A stretch of 64,000 bases of DNA, taken from WLXB01 sp040221475. Its GTDB lineage: Bacteria; Pseudomonadota; Alphaproteobacteria; Rhodospirillales; Rhodospirillaceae. Location of the stretch: assembly GCA_040221475.1 (NCBI GenBank), contig JAVKEJ010000036.1, positions 186,001 to 250,000 on the forward strand. Reading direction: 5' to 3'. Within the stretch, counting starts at the first letter, position 1; each line of letters begins with the position of its first letter. The notes beneath the pieces were generated by a model. That model was given only the letters and a program-made list of their open reading frames with translations. It was not told the origin of the DNA and searched no databases. Below are positions 27,337 through 36,072 of the stretch, piece after piece. The position numbers and the translations under genes were made by a program.

Positions 27337-28296
27337 CTAGTTCAGATCGCGGGCAATCCGGAAACCAAAGATGTAATAAGCCAAATCAGCTGGATCACGC
27401 CCGCGAAACGTGGGGCGGTGCCGGGAGATCCGAGTGCGCCAACTGCCGCTGCGCACGGCACGCTTCTCGCACGTTCCGACAGACTGGTAGGCCGACCCAT
27501 CTAAGGGGGCATCCGTGTAAAGCATCAACGAGCAGTCTTCGACCCACTCCCACACATTGCCGATCGTATCGTAAAGACCGAAGGCGTTGGGCTTGTATTG
27601 CCCAACTTCAGCCACCAGCATGGCACCATCATCGCAGTTTGCAGCCTGCGCAGCCGCGTTTGAATTGGATGTGGAGCGCGGTTCAGTTAATCCGGACTTA
27701 TCGAAGACGTTGCCATATTCACAAATCTGATCGGGATCATCACCCCACGGCCACACGGTGCGCGCGCCGGCTTTGGCCACGTACTCCCATTCTGCTTCCG
27801 TCAGCAAACGATAGGATTGTCCCGTGCGCTCCGCCAGCCATTGGGTGTAGGCATTGGCATCATTCCAATCCACACACACCACAGGATCAGTGTCGCGTGG
27901 CTCAACACCAAGACGAGGCTCTTGCCAGGTGACGCCCTCAACCGGATCACGTCCCCCCCAGGTCACGCAGGAGTTAGTTGGAATATAGCCTGTGGCATTG
28001 ATGAAAGAGTCAAACTGCGCTTTGGTCACTTCATAACGGCCTGCGGCAAATGGCTTTGAGATGGTGATGGTGCGAACCGGCCCTTCTGGGCGCAGCTCAT
28101 CGTCCCGCATGGCTTCCATATGGTCGGACCCCATGGTGAACGTGCCGGGGGGTATCACAACAACTTCTGGACAGTCGGCGCAGTCTGACAAGACCGCGCC
28201 CGGCGACAACTCTATGATTTGAGCCGAAGTTGAAGCGACCGGCATCAAGCCGAAGAAAATGCCAAGTGCACCCGTTAAAACTGCCGCATTACGCAT
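27337..28296 (-). CDS. Secreted SUMF1/formylglycine-generating-enzyme-like protein
   Basis: A 319-residue protein with a signal peptide (about 1-26, ending STSA). The SUMF1-type fold is clear: VVIPPGTFTMGSD, PFAAGRYEVTKAQFDSFI, PVVCVDWNDANAYTQWLAE, YRLLTEAEWEYVAKAGA, FGLYDTIGNVWEWVEDC and the end piece RSGSWRTRISRHRPTFRG with GFRIARDL. The active-site cysteines of true formylglycine-generating enzymes, which follow the RGGSW-like motif, are missing here, and no sulfatase is nearby; it is more likely a binding or scaffold member of the family. The ATG at 28296 has GGGAG upstream. It is convergent with the autotransporter gene, 8 bases apart. Confidence 0.87.
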   Translation of the reverse strand: MRNAAVLTGALGIFFGLMPVASTSAQIIELSPGAVLSDCADCPEVVVIPPGTFTMGSDHMEAMRDDELRPEGPVRTITISKPFAAGRYEVTKAQFDSFINATGYIPTNSCVTWGGRDPVEGVTWQEPRLGVEPRDTDPVVCVDWNDANAYTQWLAERTGQSYRLLTEAEWEYVAKAGARTVWPWGDDPDQICEYGNVFDKSGLTEPRSTSNSNAAAQAANCDDGAMLVAEVGQYKPNAFGLYDTIGNVWEWVEDCSLMLYTDAPLDGSAYQSVGTCEKRAVRSGSWRTRISRHRPTFRGRDPADLAYYIFGFRIARDLN

Positions 28297-28518
28297 TGCG
28301 ATAACTCCCTTACTTTTTCGCCGGACAGAATACAAACTTAGCACGTTGATTTTCCAGATCGATATTCCATGTTGGCTTTTAAAATGTTTAATAACAGCAC
28401 TTATGCCACTGGGTGTCGCCGCCCGCCAGTCGGACAGTCTTGGAGAGAGGGCCGCCGGTCAGTCAATTTGCGCTGTAGGTTTTTATATCTTCAAGACTAG
28501 CCAAAAGGGACTTCTCGT

Positions 28519-29538
28519 ATGACCTTGCCTGCTTCCGCCACTCTGCCGCCGCTTCTGTCTGAAACCTTTGCTGCCACAGGGACACCCAGCCGCCGCGATA
28601 TGTTGAAAGGCGCAGGCTTAGGCGCTGCCGGGCTAGCAACGGCGTCAATCATATCGCCAAGCGCAAACGCAGCCGTGCCCGCAGATTTTGACAGCATGGA
28701 CCCGGAAACCAATTTACGGGCGTTGCTTAAAATTCAGGGCGACCTCTCCGGTCAAGACGTCATCAGCGGCTTTGGAGGAAAAGCTTGGATGTGGGTGCCT
28801 GGAGAAGCAAATCACCTCGCCTTTCAAACCTATGGTGTGGGCGCGACGCGCCTTGACTATCAAGGCGACGGCGTCTGGCATTTCTATCACCGCGAAATTC
28901 TGTATTACATGGACCCGAAGACGGGCGAGATTCTTGACAGTTGGACCAACCCCGCCACCGGACGAACCGTCGAAGTGCTGCATATTCTGAATGATCCCGT
29001 CAATCGGATCTCGCGGGTGTCAGGTGGTTTCCGGTCTCCGCCTTTTGATCACGAGATTGTCGGCGATCGCATTGTCTTTCAAATCGACGTGTTCCGTACC
29101 CAAGAGAACCCGCTGACACGCAAAGACTATCCCCTGCATTCGCAACAGGACGTCTACCAATCCTGCGAGTTATGGGCCATCTCCAGCAGCCTCAGCGAAG
29201 TGGCGAACCCGGACGTGACCTCGGCCTCAAACCACACAGCCTGGGCACGCTGTGGCATGTGGCTGCCATTTATGGAAATGGGCAATCGCGCCGGCCACAT
29301 GGTTTATCATTCGCAGTCGTTTAAGTTCATGAATGGTGTTGAGGGCTTACCAAAATATATTCGGGATTACACTGCCAAGAATTACCCGAAATATCTTGAA
29401 GCCCCGAAAGAATGGAAAGGTCTTAGCGAAAACGAGAACACGTGGTCATACGCCAAGAAAATCATCGACGAAAAACGCGCCGCCGGACGTGGCGGACCTG
29501 GCGGCAAGGGCTCGGTGTTTGGCCTCCCAGACAGCTGA
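28519..29538 (+). CDS. Tat-exported DUF1838 family protein (copy 1)
   Basis: A 339-residue protein with a twin-arginine signal (SRRDMLK at residues 24-30, then a hydrophobic glycine/alanine run ending PSANAA), so it should be exported folded to the periplasm. The body belongs to the DUF1838 family: WMWVPGEANHLAFQTYGVGATRLDY, RTVEVLHILNDPVNRISR, YQSCELWAISSSL and the late block WARCGMWLPFMEMGNRAGHMVYHSQSFKF. Three related loci lie at 50.7-55.3 kb. The enzymatic role is not established, although these genes often neighbour SDRs in catabolic loci. The C-terminus is charged and glycine-rich. It is convergent with the secreted protein gene that follows. The family call is moderately firm; function unknown. 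Confidence 0.8.
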   Translation: MTLPASATLPPLLSETFAATGTPSRRDMLKGAGLGAAGLATASIISPSANAAVPADFDSMDPETNLRALLKIQGDLSGQDVISGFGGKAWMWVPGEANHLAFQTYGVGATRLDYQGDGVWHFYHREILYYMDPKTGEILDSWTNPATGRTVEVLHILNDPVNRISRVSGGFRSPPFDHEIVGDRIVFQIDVFRTQENPLTRKDYPLHSQQDVYQSCELWAISSSLSEVANPDVTSASNHTAWARCGMWLPFMEMGNRAGHMVYHSQSFKFMNGVEGLPKYIRDYTAKNYPKYLEAPKEWKGLSENENTWSYAKKIIDEKRAAGRGGPGGKGSVFGLPDS

Positions 29539-29580
29539 AAATGATCCGGCCTCAAACAAGTGTGAAAGACCGTGATAAAA

Positions 29581-30393
29581 CTATTCGGCAAACTGTGCCG
29601 GCATTGCGGCTGGGACGGCTTCAAAGCCTTTGCGCACACCAAGTGTGCCGCTGGTCATACCGAACGCCAGGGGACGATGGTCTGCGTCGACCCACAGATT
29701 AAACGCAAAGCTGGTGACATTGCCGGTCACAGCATCTGTGAGTGTTTCGACAAAAATGAAATGTGAAACGTCAACATCACCTACGGTCTGACGGTCGAGC
29801 AGGCGAATCTTCGCAACCCCTTCGAGTAACACTTGATCGGCGCCCAACCCCTGCCCAATCCATCGAAACGTCTGCTCCCCACTCACGGACACATCATACC
29901 GGCGAGTCATCGTAAACATCGGCAGAGCACTTGGGGCCATATCAATCAGACAGTCTGGATCACACGGCGCAGGAATTGTGCGCTCAACGGCACCAGCCCG
30001 CACCGTGATCGCCGCTGTTGGAGGCGTTGCCACAATATTAATACAGGCAGGGACCCCATTATAACTGGCTTTTCCTTCGGCGCTGATCGCATGTTCAGTG
30101 GCATCATAGGACCACCGTCCCTCAACACGATAACTGCCGTCAGCTCCCGTAATGATGCTGGTGATGGTCCGGCCACCCTCGGCATGACGCACCACCTCGA
30201 AGGCTTCGGAACGCGCGAAGCGACCAGACTCAACTGCAATGATGCCTGAGTCTTCAATGCGATCACCCTCATTCAAAGTGAAAAAGCTTGATCGTTCAAC
30301 GGAAGGCTCTTGGGCAATACCACTAAAAGCAAAAAATCCACTGACAATGCTTATTATTGCGCTGGTTATTGCGCGTGCCTGTAAATTGACCAT
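29581..30393 (-). CDS. Secreted protein of unknown function
   Basis: A protein of about 270 residues. From the ATG at 30393 it opens with a positively charged start and a hydrophobic core ending in an AQE-type signal-peptidase site, so it is likely periplasmic. The mature part is predicted beta-rich, with three cysteines (GVPACINIV; PAPCDPDCLID), and ends in a domain with NLWVDADHRPLAFGMTSGTLGVRKGFEAVP. I do not recognise a family. It is convergent with the DUF1838 gene, 42 bases away, and on the same strand as msrP, which lies upstream. It may be regulated separately. The frame runs back to 30426, but the residues before 30393 do not improve the signal peptide. Confidence 0.6.
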   Translation of the reverse strand: MVNLQARAITSAIISIVSGFFAFSGIAQEPSVERSSFFTLNEGDRIEDSGIIAVESGRFARSEAFEVVRHAEGGRTITSIITGADGSYRVEGRWSYDATEHAISAEGKASYNGVPACINIVATPPTAAITVRAGAVERTIPAPCDPDCLIDMAPSALPMFTMTRRYDVSVSGEQTFRWIGQGLGADQVLLEGVAKIRLLDRQTVGDVDVSHFIFVETLTDAVTGNVTSFAFNLWVDADHRPLAFGMTSGTLGVRKGFEAVPAAMPAQFAE

Positions 30394-30508
30394 GCGATTG
30401 ATCCTGAAAAAATGGACTATGGCCAATCACTATACAGCAAACATATAGTGAACAAATCAGCTCAGAAGTGAACGTTCATTTTTTAAGACTGCGGCAACAG
30501 TCATAACC

Positions 30509-31486
30509 TCAGTAGTTCTTTCTCAAATCCAACCCGGCATAGAGATCACCAATTTCTTCTTCGTAGCCGTTAAACATGAGTGTTTCCCGGCGCAGAAAAT
30601 CGCCAATGCGGCGTTCGCGGGCTTGCGACCAGCGGGGATGGTCAACGTTCGGATTGACGTTGGCATAGAAGCCATACTCGTTAGCAGCCATCACATTCCA
30701 CGTGTTCTCAGGCTGTTCATCCGTAAAGGAGAGTCTGACAATCGATTTAATAGATTTAAAGCCGTACTTCCATGGCACAACCAGTCGGATTGGCGCACCA
30801 CTTTGGTTTGGCAGAACTTCACCATACAGGCCGACAGCCAATAGGGAAAGCGGGTGCGTTGCCTCATCAAGTCGGAGACCTTCCACATAAGGCCACGGCA
30901 ATATACGGCTAGACCTCTGCCCCACCATCTCTTCCGGTCGCACAACCGTCTCAAAGCGTACGTACTTGGCAGCGCTCTTGGGCTCGAAACGCTTGACCAC
31001 ATCTGCCAGGGAAATACCGACCCACGGCACAACCATCGACCACGCTTCAACACAACGCAGGCGATAAATGCGCTCTTCCAGATCGTGGGGCTTCAGAAAA
31101 TCTTCTAACCCGATCGTCCCGGGATTTGCGCACAATCCATCCACCGTGACCTCCCAGGGCCGAGGCGTGAAGGGACCTGAATTTTCAACTGGATCACTCT
31201 TACCCGTGCCGAACTCATAAAAATTATTGTAGGTCGTAACATCATCGTAAGGAGTCAACGAATCGTCTTCGCCGACCTTCCCATACCCCTCAACAAGAGG
31301 AGATAGGGCCTCATTGACCCCAGGGCGCTCAACGGCTGCCGAGGCCGGAGACAGATTGAAGCCAAGCGCCGCAGACCCAGCGGCCAGGCCGGTTGCAGCC
31401 ATAAAAGACCGGCGATTTAAATAATCTTGCTGTGATGTGATCTCGCTCGGTTTTGGGTCAGATTTCTTGGCCATCCGAATTAGCAT
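30509..31486 (-). CDS. msrP: Periplasmic methionine sulfoxide reductase catalytic subunit MsrP
   Basis: A 325-residue molybdenum-cofactor enzyme that repairs oxidised methionine in periplasmic proteins. A Tat signal (NRRSFMAATG, from residue 24) precedes the sulfite-oxidase-like fold. The cofactor-binding cysteine is C145 in YRLRCVEAWSMVVPW, and downstream blocks such as NQSGAPIRLVVPWKYGFKSIKSI and NTWNVMAANEYGFYANVNP are characteristic of MsrP (YedY). Its electron donor MsrQ is encoded at 21837-22463, about 8 kb away and not in an operon with it. The ATG at 31486 is close behind AAGGAGGT; an internal ATG at 31474 is the alternative. Function is firm. Confidence 0.95.
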   Translation of the reverse strand: MLIRMAKKSDPKPSEITSQQDYLNRRSFMAATGLAAGSAALGFNLSPASAAVERPGVNEALSPLVEGYGKVGEDDSLTPYDDVTTYNNFYEFGTGKSDPVENSGPFTPRPWEVTVDGLCANPGTIGLEDFLKPHDLEERIYRLRCVEAWSMVVPWVGISLADVVKRFEPKSAAKYVRFETVVRPEEMVGQRSSRILPWPYVEGLRLDEATHPLSLLAVGLYGEVLPNQSGAPIRLVVPWKYGFKSIKSIVRLSFTDEQPENTWNVMAANEYGFYANVNPNVDHPRWSQARERRIGDFLRRETLMFNGYEEEIGDLYAGLDLRKNY

Positions 31487-31816
31487 GGGACCTCCTTAGT
31501 CATTTTCAACGGCCCGGCAGCGGGCATCTTAATTTATTTACGAATCGGTGCTCTGAACCGATCACTCATCAGACTATGGCACACAACACCTAGAATTCTG
31601 CCTCACATCCCAGTGACATTGCCGCTCTGTGACATTCTTTTTCTCATTTGCGGCAAACATTTTCGCGATTTACGTCAGACCTGCCGCGGTTTTGCCTTGA
31701 TTGATTCACCCTGTGGTAACCATTTGAAGCTAGCTTCATGCTCAACACGAGGTCGCTCCCATAAGGCGGCATAAATCAATTTCCGCCGTCAGAAGCGGAT
31801 GAGTTTGAGGACAGAT
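31487..31816. other. Divergent intergenic region between msrP and the receiver-GGDEF gene
   Basis: 330 bases without a gene. It holds the two divergent promoters, a perfect 14-base palindrome (31725-31738, listed separately) and a GTGACATT direct repeat (31613-31620 and 31629-31636). I can see no open frame or RNA gene in it. Confidence 0.6.
31725..31738. promoter_or_regulatory. 14-base perfect palindrome upstream of the receiver-GGDEF gene
   Basis: TGAAGCTAGCTTCA reads identically on both strands. It is about 80 bases before the gene at 31817, a suitable place for a dimeric regulator. Confidence 0.35.
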
Positions 31817-32764
31817 ATGGTTCTGCCGCGGTCACAGGTCGATAACGCCCTGCGTGTTTTGCTTTTTGAAGATAATGCAATGGATGCCAGCCTGATTAAA
31901 CGGTTCCTTGAGGCCAGCGGTATCCGGCGAGACAACATCGTGACCACGGATGAGATTCCGAACGCGATGGATGCCCTCACCAATCAATCCGTGGATATTT
32001 GCCTCACCGACTATTACTTAACGCCCAATACCGGCTTTGATCTGATGGACGAAGCCCGTCGGCGTGACATCGACATTCCCTTTATTATGCTGACCGGCAT
32101 GCAGGACCCAGCCGTTGATGAAGGCGCGCTCTCGCGCGGAGCTTACGATTTCATGGTTAAAGGCGATATGACCGTTGAAGGGTTGGAGCGATCTATCCGC
32201 TATACACTCGCGCGCCATAAACGGCAGTCGGAGTTGGCCAAAGCGGCTTTCCATGATCCGCTGTCAAACTTATCAAACCGCAAAGCTATTTTAGATGCGC
32301 TCAATAAAACAATCTCAACCGCTCCTAGCGCGGGTCCTTCGATGGGGGCTCTGGTTTACGTCAACTTAAACGGGCTGAAATTCATCAATGAAGCTTACGG
32401 CCTTAAAGTGGGTGATGCTATTTTGCGTGAGACTGGTCGGCGCTTAAAAGCCATGAAGTGGCCAAGTGAAACAATGGCCCGCTTAGGCAGTGACGAGTTC
32501 GGCTGCCTGATTGATCAGGTCTCCGACACGGCCAATGCCATGATGGTTGCACGGCGCATTGCCACGGCTTTCGCACAACCTGTGCGGACATTTGATGGAG
32601 AACATGAAATGAGTGCCGCTATCGGCGTTACAGCCTTTAGTCGCGGCGGCGAGCATATATCTGGCACTGACGTTTTACAGAGAGCTGCTGACGCCATGAC
32701 AGAAGCCAAACGCACATGTCGCATGACTCGGGCGACAGAGATAAGCATAGCAAAAACCCATTAG
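31817..32764 (+). CDS. Receiver-GGDEF protein with degenerate GGDEF site
   Basis: A protein of about 315 residues. The N-terminal receiver domain has the acidic pocket (LLFEDNAMD), an aspartate in DICLTDYYLTPNTG and a conserved lysine in FMVKGDM. The C-terminal GGDEF domain is recognisable (HDPLSNLSNRKAIL), but the metal-binding D of the usual LDGF motif is N (NLNGLKFINEAYG) and the A-site is GSDEF, so cyclase activity is doubtful. It may instead be a phosphorylation-controlled binding or scaffold protein. The ATG at 31817 with GAGG upstream is preferred to one at 31799. It precedes a membrane GGDEF protein in the same direction, 72 bases apart. No partner histidine kinase is near. Confidence 0.82.
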   Translation: MVLPRSQVDNALRVLLFEDNAMDASLIKRFLEASGIRRDNIVTTDEIPNAMDALTNQSVDICLTDYYLTPNTGFDLMDEARRRDIDIPFIMLTGMQDPAVDEGALSRGAYDFMVKGDMTVEGLERSIRYTLARHKRQSELAKAAFHDPLSNLSNRKAILDALNKTISTAPSAGPSMGALVYVNLNGLKFINEAYGLKVGDAILRETGRRLKAMKWPSETMARLGSDEFGCLIDQVSDTANAMMVARRIATAFAQPVRTFDGEHEMSAAIGVTAFSRGGEHISGTDVLQRAADAMTEAKRTCRMTRATEISIAKTH

Positions 32765-32836
32765 AAAAAATGTGCCGTTGTGTTAGGTGGCTCTATTTTC
32801 CGGGTGTGATAAGCTCAGCGCTGGAGCATATGAGTC

Positions 32837-33994
32837 ATGATCTTTGAATCTCACTTCGGCCAAGAAAAAGAAGCCGCTTACCAAATGGATCGGGCGGAAA
32901 ACCAGACCGTATTGCAGCGATGGTTCGTTCTCGTCGGCGGGGGACTTTATTGTCTTGGCACCATGTGGGTTGCTTACAGTTCAGGCCAAGCAGGCGTCGT
33001 GCTTGGTAATTCCTCGTTGATGCTTCTCGCCTTCACTCTGATTCTTTTTGCCGCCAGTTTCATAGGCTTTGTACAAGACCGGGCTGAACTGTTACCGATC
33101 CTTTTTGCGTTGGCTTTTGCAACTCACATTGCTTTTGGCACGGCAAGTCTTCCTGACAGTGGCGACACGCGCTTTGCTCTGCTGATGGGGCTGTTATGTA
33201 TTTATCTGACCGCCCTTTCACCAACGCTGCTGATATCTCTAGCGGCTGTGGCGTCAGCACTTGTGGTTGCCGTGCTGGCGACGTTGTTTCTGTTCCCCCT
33301 TCAGGATGTGGCCATCAGCATGGTCTCGGCATTCGGATACTTAGCGCCAGCACTTGCCATTGCGGTTGTGGTTGCCTTTGTGGCTGACCGCACGGCGCGT
33401 GAAGCTTTTTCATACAAATGGGAACTGAGCCGTCGCGCAACGACTGATGAACTATCGGGCGTCGCCAACAAAACACACATCCGGGTATTGGCCAACAATG
33501 AGTTCACCCGTGCGAGACGTTACAACGAACCCTTTTCGTGCATCATGTTCGAGATTGATGGTCTTGCTGCAATCCGCGACACCTGGGGAGACCACGCCGC
33601 TGATACGGTGGCGCGCGTGTTTGCGGGCTACTGCGTGTTGGTTATGCGCCATTGCGATAGTTTTGGCCGATTATCCGAACGCCGCTTTGTCGCCTTGCTG
33701 CCGGAAACGCCAGGCACAGGGGCCCTAACACTCGCCCATCGAATGGTGGATGATTTGAAAAACTTGGAAGTAAACGTCTACGGTGAGATCGTCCACTTTA
33801 CGGTTTCGGCGGGTGTAACCGAAGCAAGTCGCTCGGACCACACTGGGAATGATCTGCTCAAAAGAGTTGAACAAGGATTGGAAGACGCGATTGAACAGGG
33901 TCGCGAGAAAGCTGTCTTCGCTGCCTCGCCTCAGCGTGCTTTTAACGAAGACACAAAGCGCGAGAACACCGCACCTACAGCAGAACTGGCCTAG
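32837..33994 (+). CDS. Membrane protein with degenerate GGDEF domain
   Basis: A 385-residue protein. Residues about 28-190 contain roughly six hydrophobic helices. The C-terminal cytoplasmic domain (about 200-365) is GGDEF-like: TTDELSGVANKTHIR, FEIDGLAAIRDTWGDHAAD and FTVSAGVTEA are in order, but where the catalytic GGDEF should be, the sequence reads LSERRF. With both glycines and the catalytic acids lost, it is probably not a cyclase. Its stop codon overlaps that of trkH on the other strand (CTAG shared). It follows the other degenerate GGDEF gene, which suggests a functional pair. Signal and output are unknown. Confidence 0.8.
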   Translation: MIFESHFGQEKEAAYQMDRAENQTVLQRWFVLVGGGLYCLGTMWVAYSSGQAGVVLGNSSLMLLAFTLILFAASFIGFVQDRAELLPILFALAFATHIAFGTASLPDSGDTRFALLMGLLCIYLTALSPTLLISLAAVASALVVAVLATLFLFPLQDVAISMVSAFGYLAPALAIAVVVAFVADRTAREAFSYKWELSRRATTDELSGVANKTHIRVLANNEFTRARRYNEPFSCIMFEIDGLAAIRDTWGDHAADTVARVFAGYCVLVMRHCDSFGRLSERRFVALLPETPGTGALTLAHRMVDDLKNLEVNVYGEIVHFTVSAGVTEASRSDHTGNDLLKRVEQGLEDAIEQGREKAVFAASPQRAFNEDTKRENTAPTAELA

Positions 33995-35430
33995 AAGTCG
34001 CGCCAAAACCGCGGTGTGATCATCACAAAAAGGGTAAACAGCTCTAAGCGCCCCAACAGCATCCCGGCGGAAAGTAGCCACTTCTCTGGATCACCAAGAC
34101 TGCTGAAATTACCAGCTGGACCAACAACAGGCCCTAAGCCCGGACCAACATTTGTGAGGGCTGTGGCCGCTGCTGAAACACTAGTCTGGAACCCTAATCC
34201 ACAGGCGGCCAGAGCCACAGACAGCCCAAACCAACTGATCAGATACAGCGCAAGAAAAGCTGTAACCGAGAGCACAATATCAGAAGACACATCATGACCA
34301 TCATAGGTCACGGGGAACACTCCATGGGGGTGAATCAACCGATTCACCTGTGACTTCAGAAAAGACCACATCAATTGGTAGCGAAACATTTTTACAGAAC
34401 CGGATGTCGATCCCGAGCAACCACCGGCGAACGTAATAATGAGAAACACAACGGATGCACTTCCCCATAACGTATAATCCGCATTTACAAATCCCGTCGT
34501 TGTGACGATTGAAATCGTATTAAATGCAGATTGCGAGAGCGCCTCTGAGAAGGTAAGCGGCATTGTGCGCCACGCCCAAATAGCCATGAGCACAATAACA
34601 AATAAGCAAAACCCGAGGAAAAACCGAACCTGTGAATTCTTAAATAACAGCATCGGGTCTCTGCCAATCGCCTTGAGATATAAACTAAAAGGTAACGCAC
34701 CACAGATCATGAAAAATACAGCGATCCAAGGCAGCCAGGTTGACTGAAAGTGCCCAAATGAATCGTCATGGGTCGAAAAGCCGCCCGTCGCAATGGTGGT
34801 CATGGCATGATTTATGGCGTCGAAGCTGGTCATCCCTGCGAAACCATAGGCCATCGCACAAATGAGAGTCAGAATAATGTAAACCGCAAAGATACCCGTC
34901 GCGACTTGCTTGGCCCGCGGCAGAACTTTGTCGGATGTATCTGAACTCTCGGTCTTCATGAGTTGCATGCCGCCGACCCGCAGCAGCGGCAGAATTGCAA
35001 CGCCCATCACAATGATTCCAATGCCGCCGATCCATTGCTGCATAGACCGCCACAAAAGCAGCCCCGGCGGCAGGGTATCCAGTCCGGTGAGCACGGTAGA
35101 GCCTGTAGTGGTAATACCCGAAACGCTCTCGAATATGGCATCAGTGACACTTAGGCCCTCAACGCTAAAAAGAAAGGGGGCGGCTCCAAAAATAGGCAGG
35201 ATTAACCAAGCCAAAGCTGTCAGCAAATAGCCTTCTCTGATGGTAATGCGTTCTGCATGACTGGCATTGGCGAGGACAAGAGACATCCCCAGGAATAATG
35301 TGAGGACCGACGAAACCGCAAAAACCATCCAGTCAGGATTTCCAGCTACCAGGTCGGCCAGCAATGGGACAACTTGGGCACAGGCAAGTACTGTCAGCAG
35401 AATTCCAAGAACATTAAATATGCGGGCCAT
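33991..35430 (-). CDS. trkH: TrkH-family potassium uptake protein
   Basis: A 479-residue inner-membrane potassium channel subunit with four M1-P-M2-like repeats. The selectivity-filter glycines are visible in the pore loops: SGITTTGSTVL, ATGGFSTHDDSFGHF, TTTGFVNADY and the last one near TNVGPGLGPVVGP. Between them, GGCSGSTSGSVKMFR is a typical TrkH feature. It normally works with a NAD-binding regulator TrkA, which is not in this window. It ends convergently with the degenerate GGDEF gene, sharing four bases. An NTF2-like gene lies upstream on the same strand with a 16-base gap, so the two may be co-transcribed. Function is firm. Confidence 0.92.
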   Translation of the reverse strand: MARIFNVLGILLTVLACAQVVPLLADLVAGNPDWMVFAVSSVLTLFLGMSLVLANASHAERITIREGYLLTALAWLILPIFGAAPFLFSVEGLSVTDAIFESVSGITTTGSTVLTGLDTLPPGLLLWRSMQQWIGGIGIIVMGVAILPLLRVGGMQLMKTESSDTSDKVLPRAKQVATGIFAVYIILTLICAMAYGFAGMTSFDAINHAMTTIATGGFSTHDDSFGHFQSTWLPWIAVFFMICGALPFSLYLKAIGRDPMLLFKNSQVRFFLGFCLFVIVLMAIWAWRTMPLTFSEALSQSAFNTISIVTTTGFVNADYTLWGSASVVFLIITFAGGCSGSTSGSVKMFRYQLMWSFLKSQVNRLIHPHGVFPVTYDGHDVSSDIVLSVTAFLALYLISWFGLSVALAACGLGFQTSVSAAATALTNVGPGLGPVVGPAGNFSSLGDPEKWLLSAGMLLGRLELFTLFVMITPRFWRDF

Positions 35431-35446
35431 GGCGACAGTGTACTGC

Positions 35447-35971
35447 TTAACGTGGGATTGGGGGGCTCATATCTTCTGCGTCAGGCGTTGGGGTATCCAT
35501 ATCGCGATGGATGCGCCACTGACCATCTGCTCCTCTCTTGTAAAGGATCAACGCACGACCAAAATCATGAACGGGCTCAGCTCCGGACATAGATTGGTAG
35601 GTCAAAGCAAAGCGGGCTGTGTTCCAGGCATAATCACCAATCACTTCTAATTCTTCGACATCAAAAGACACGGCGAGTTTGGTGCCTTCCGCGACGGACT
35701 GAAAAAAATCTCGGATTTGAGTGCGACCGCGCACAGCTGGCTGGCGACGCGCCATTACCCAGCCATCTTCGGTGTAAAGCTCAGCCAAGACCTCAAAGTC
35801 TCGCGCGCCGTAAGCGGTCTGCCAGCGTGCTTCGATCGATTCAATGGCCGCATAATCTTCTGCCGTGCCACCACGTTTTTCATAGCTCGACGCTGGCACT
35901 GCCCCCAATATAAAAAATAGGGCTGTAAGTATCGCACCGATTACAGCGTTTGATAAAAGTCTATTTATCAT
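35447..35971 (-). CDS. Secreted NTF2-like (SnoaL/DUF4440-type) protein
   Basis: A 174-residue protein with an N-terminal signal peptide (hydrophobic core ILTALFFILGAVPASS). The rest is the NTF2-like cone fold common to DUF4440 proteins: IESIEARWQTAYGARDFEVLAELYTEDG, then RGRTQIRDFFQSVAEG and a C-terminal sheet with DFGRALILYKRGADGQWRIHRDM. Such domains bind small hydrophobic ligands or catalyse simple isomerisations; no activity can be named. The ATG at 35971 has GAGGT upstream. It is upstream of trkH on the same strand. The fold is likely, the function unknown. Confidence 0.78.
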   Translation of the reverse strand: MINRLLSNAVIGAILTALFFILGAVPASSYEKRGGTAEDYAAIESIEARWQTAYGARDFEVLAELYTEDGWVMARRQPAVRGRTQIRDFFQSVAEGTKLAVSFDVEELEVIGDYAWNTARFALTYQSMSGAEPVHDFGRALILYKRGADGQWRIHRDMDTPTPDAEDMSPPIPR

Positions 35972-36072
35972 GATGACCTCACCCTTGCATCCACAGACCC
36001 TGGTACCTGTTCAGACTTCAGGTATGATGCATTTTTTATTTAATCGACCAACTGGGAACCTTGGGGGCAACC

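Noticed and set aside
31613..31636. GTGACATT repeats as a Pho box before the receiver-GGDEF gene
   Set aside because: The two units are 16 bases apart in period, not the 11 bases PhoB requires, and a third unit is missing.
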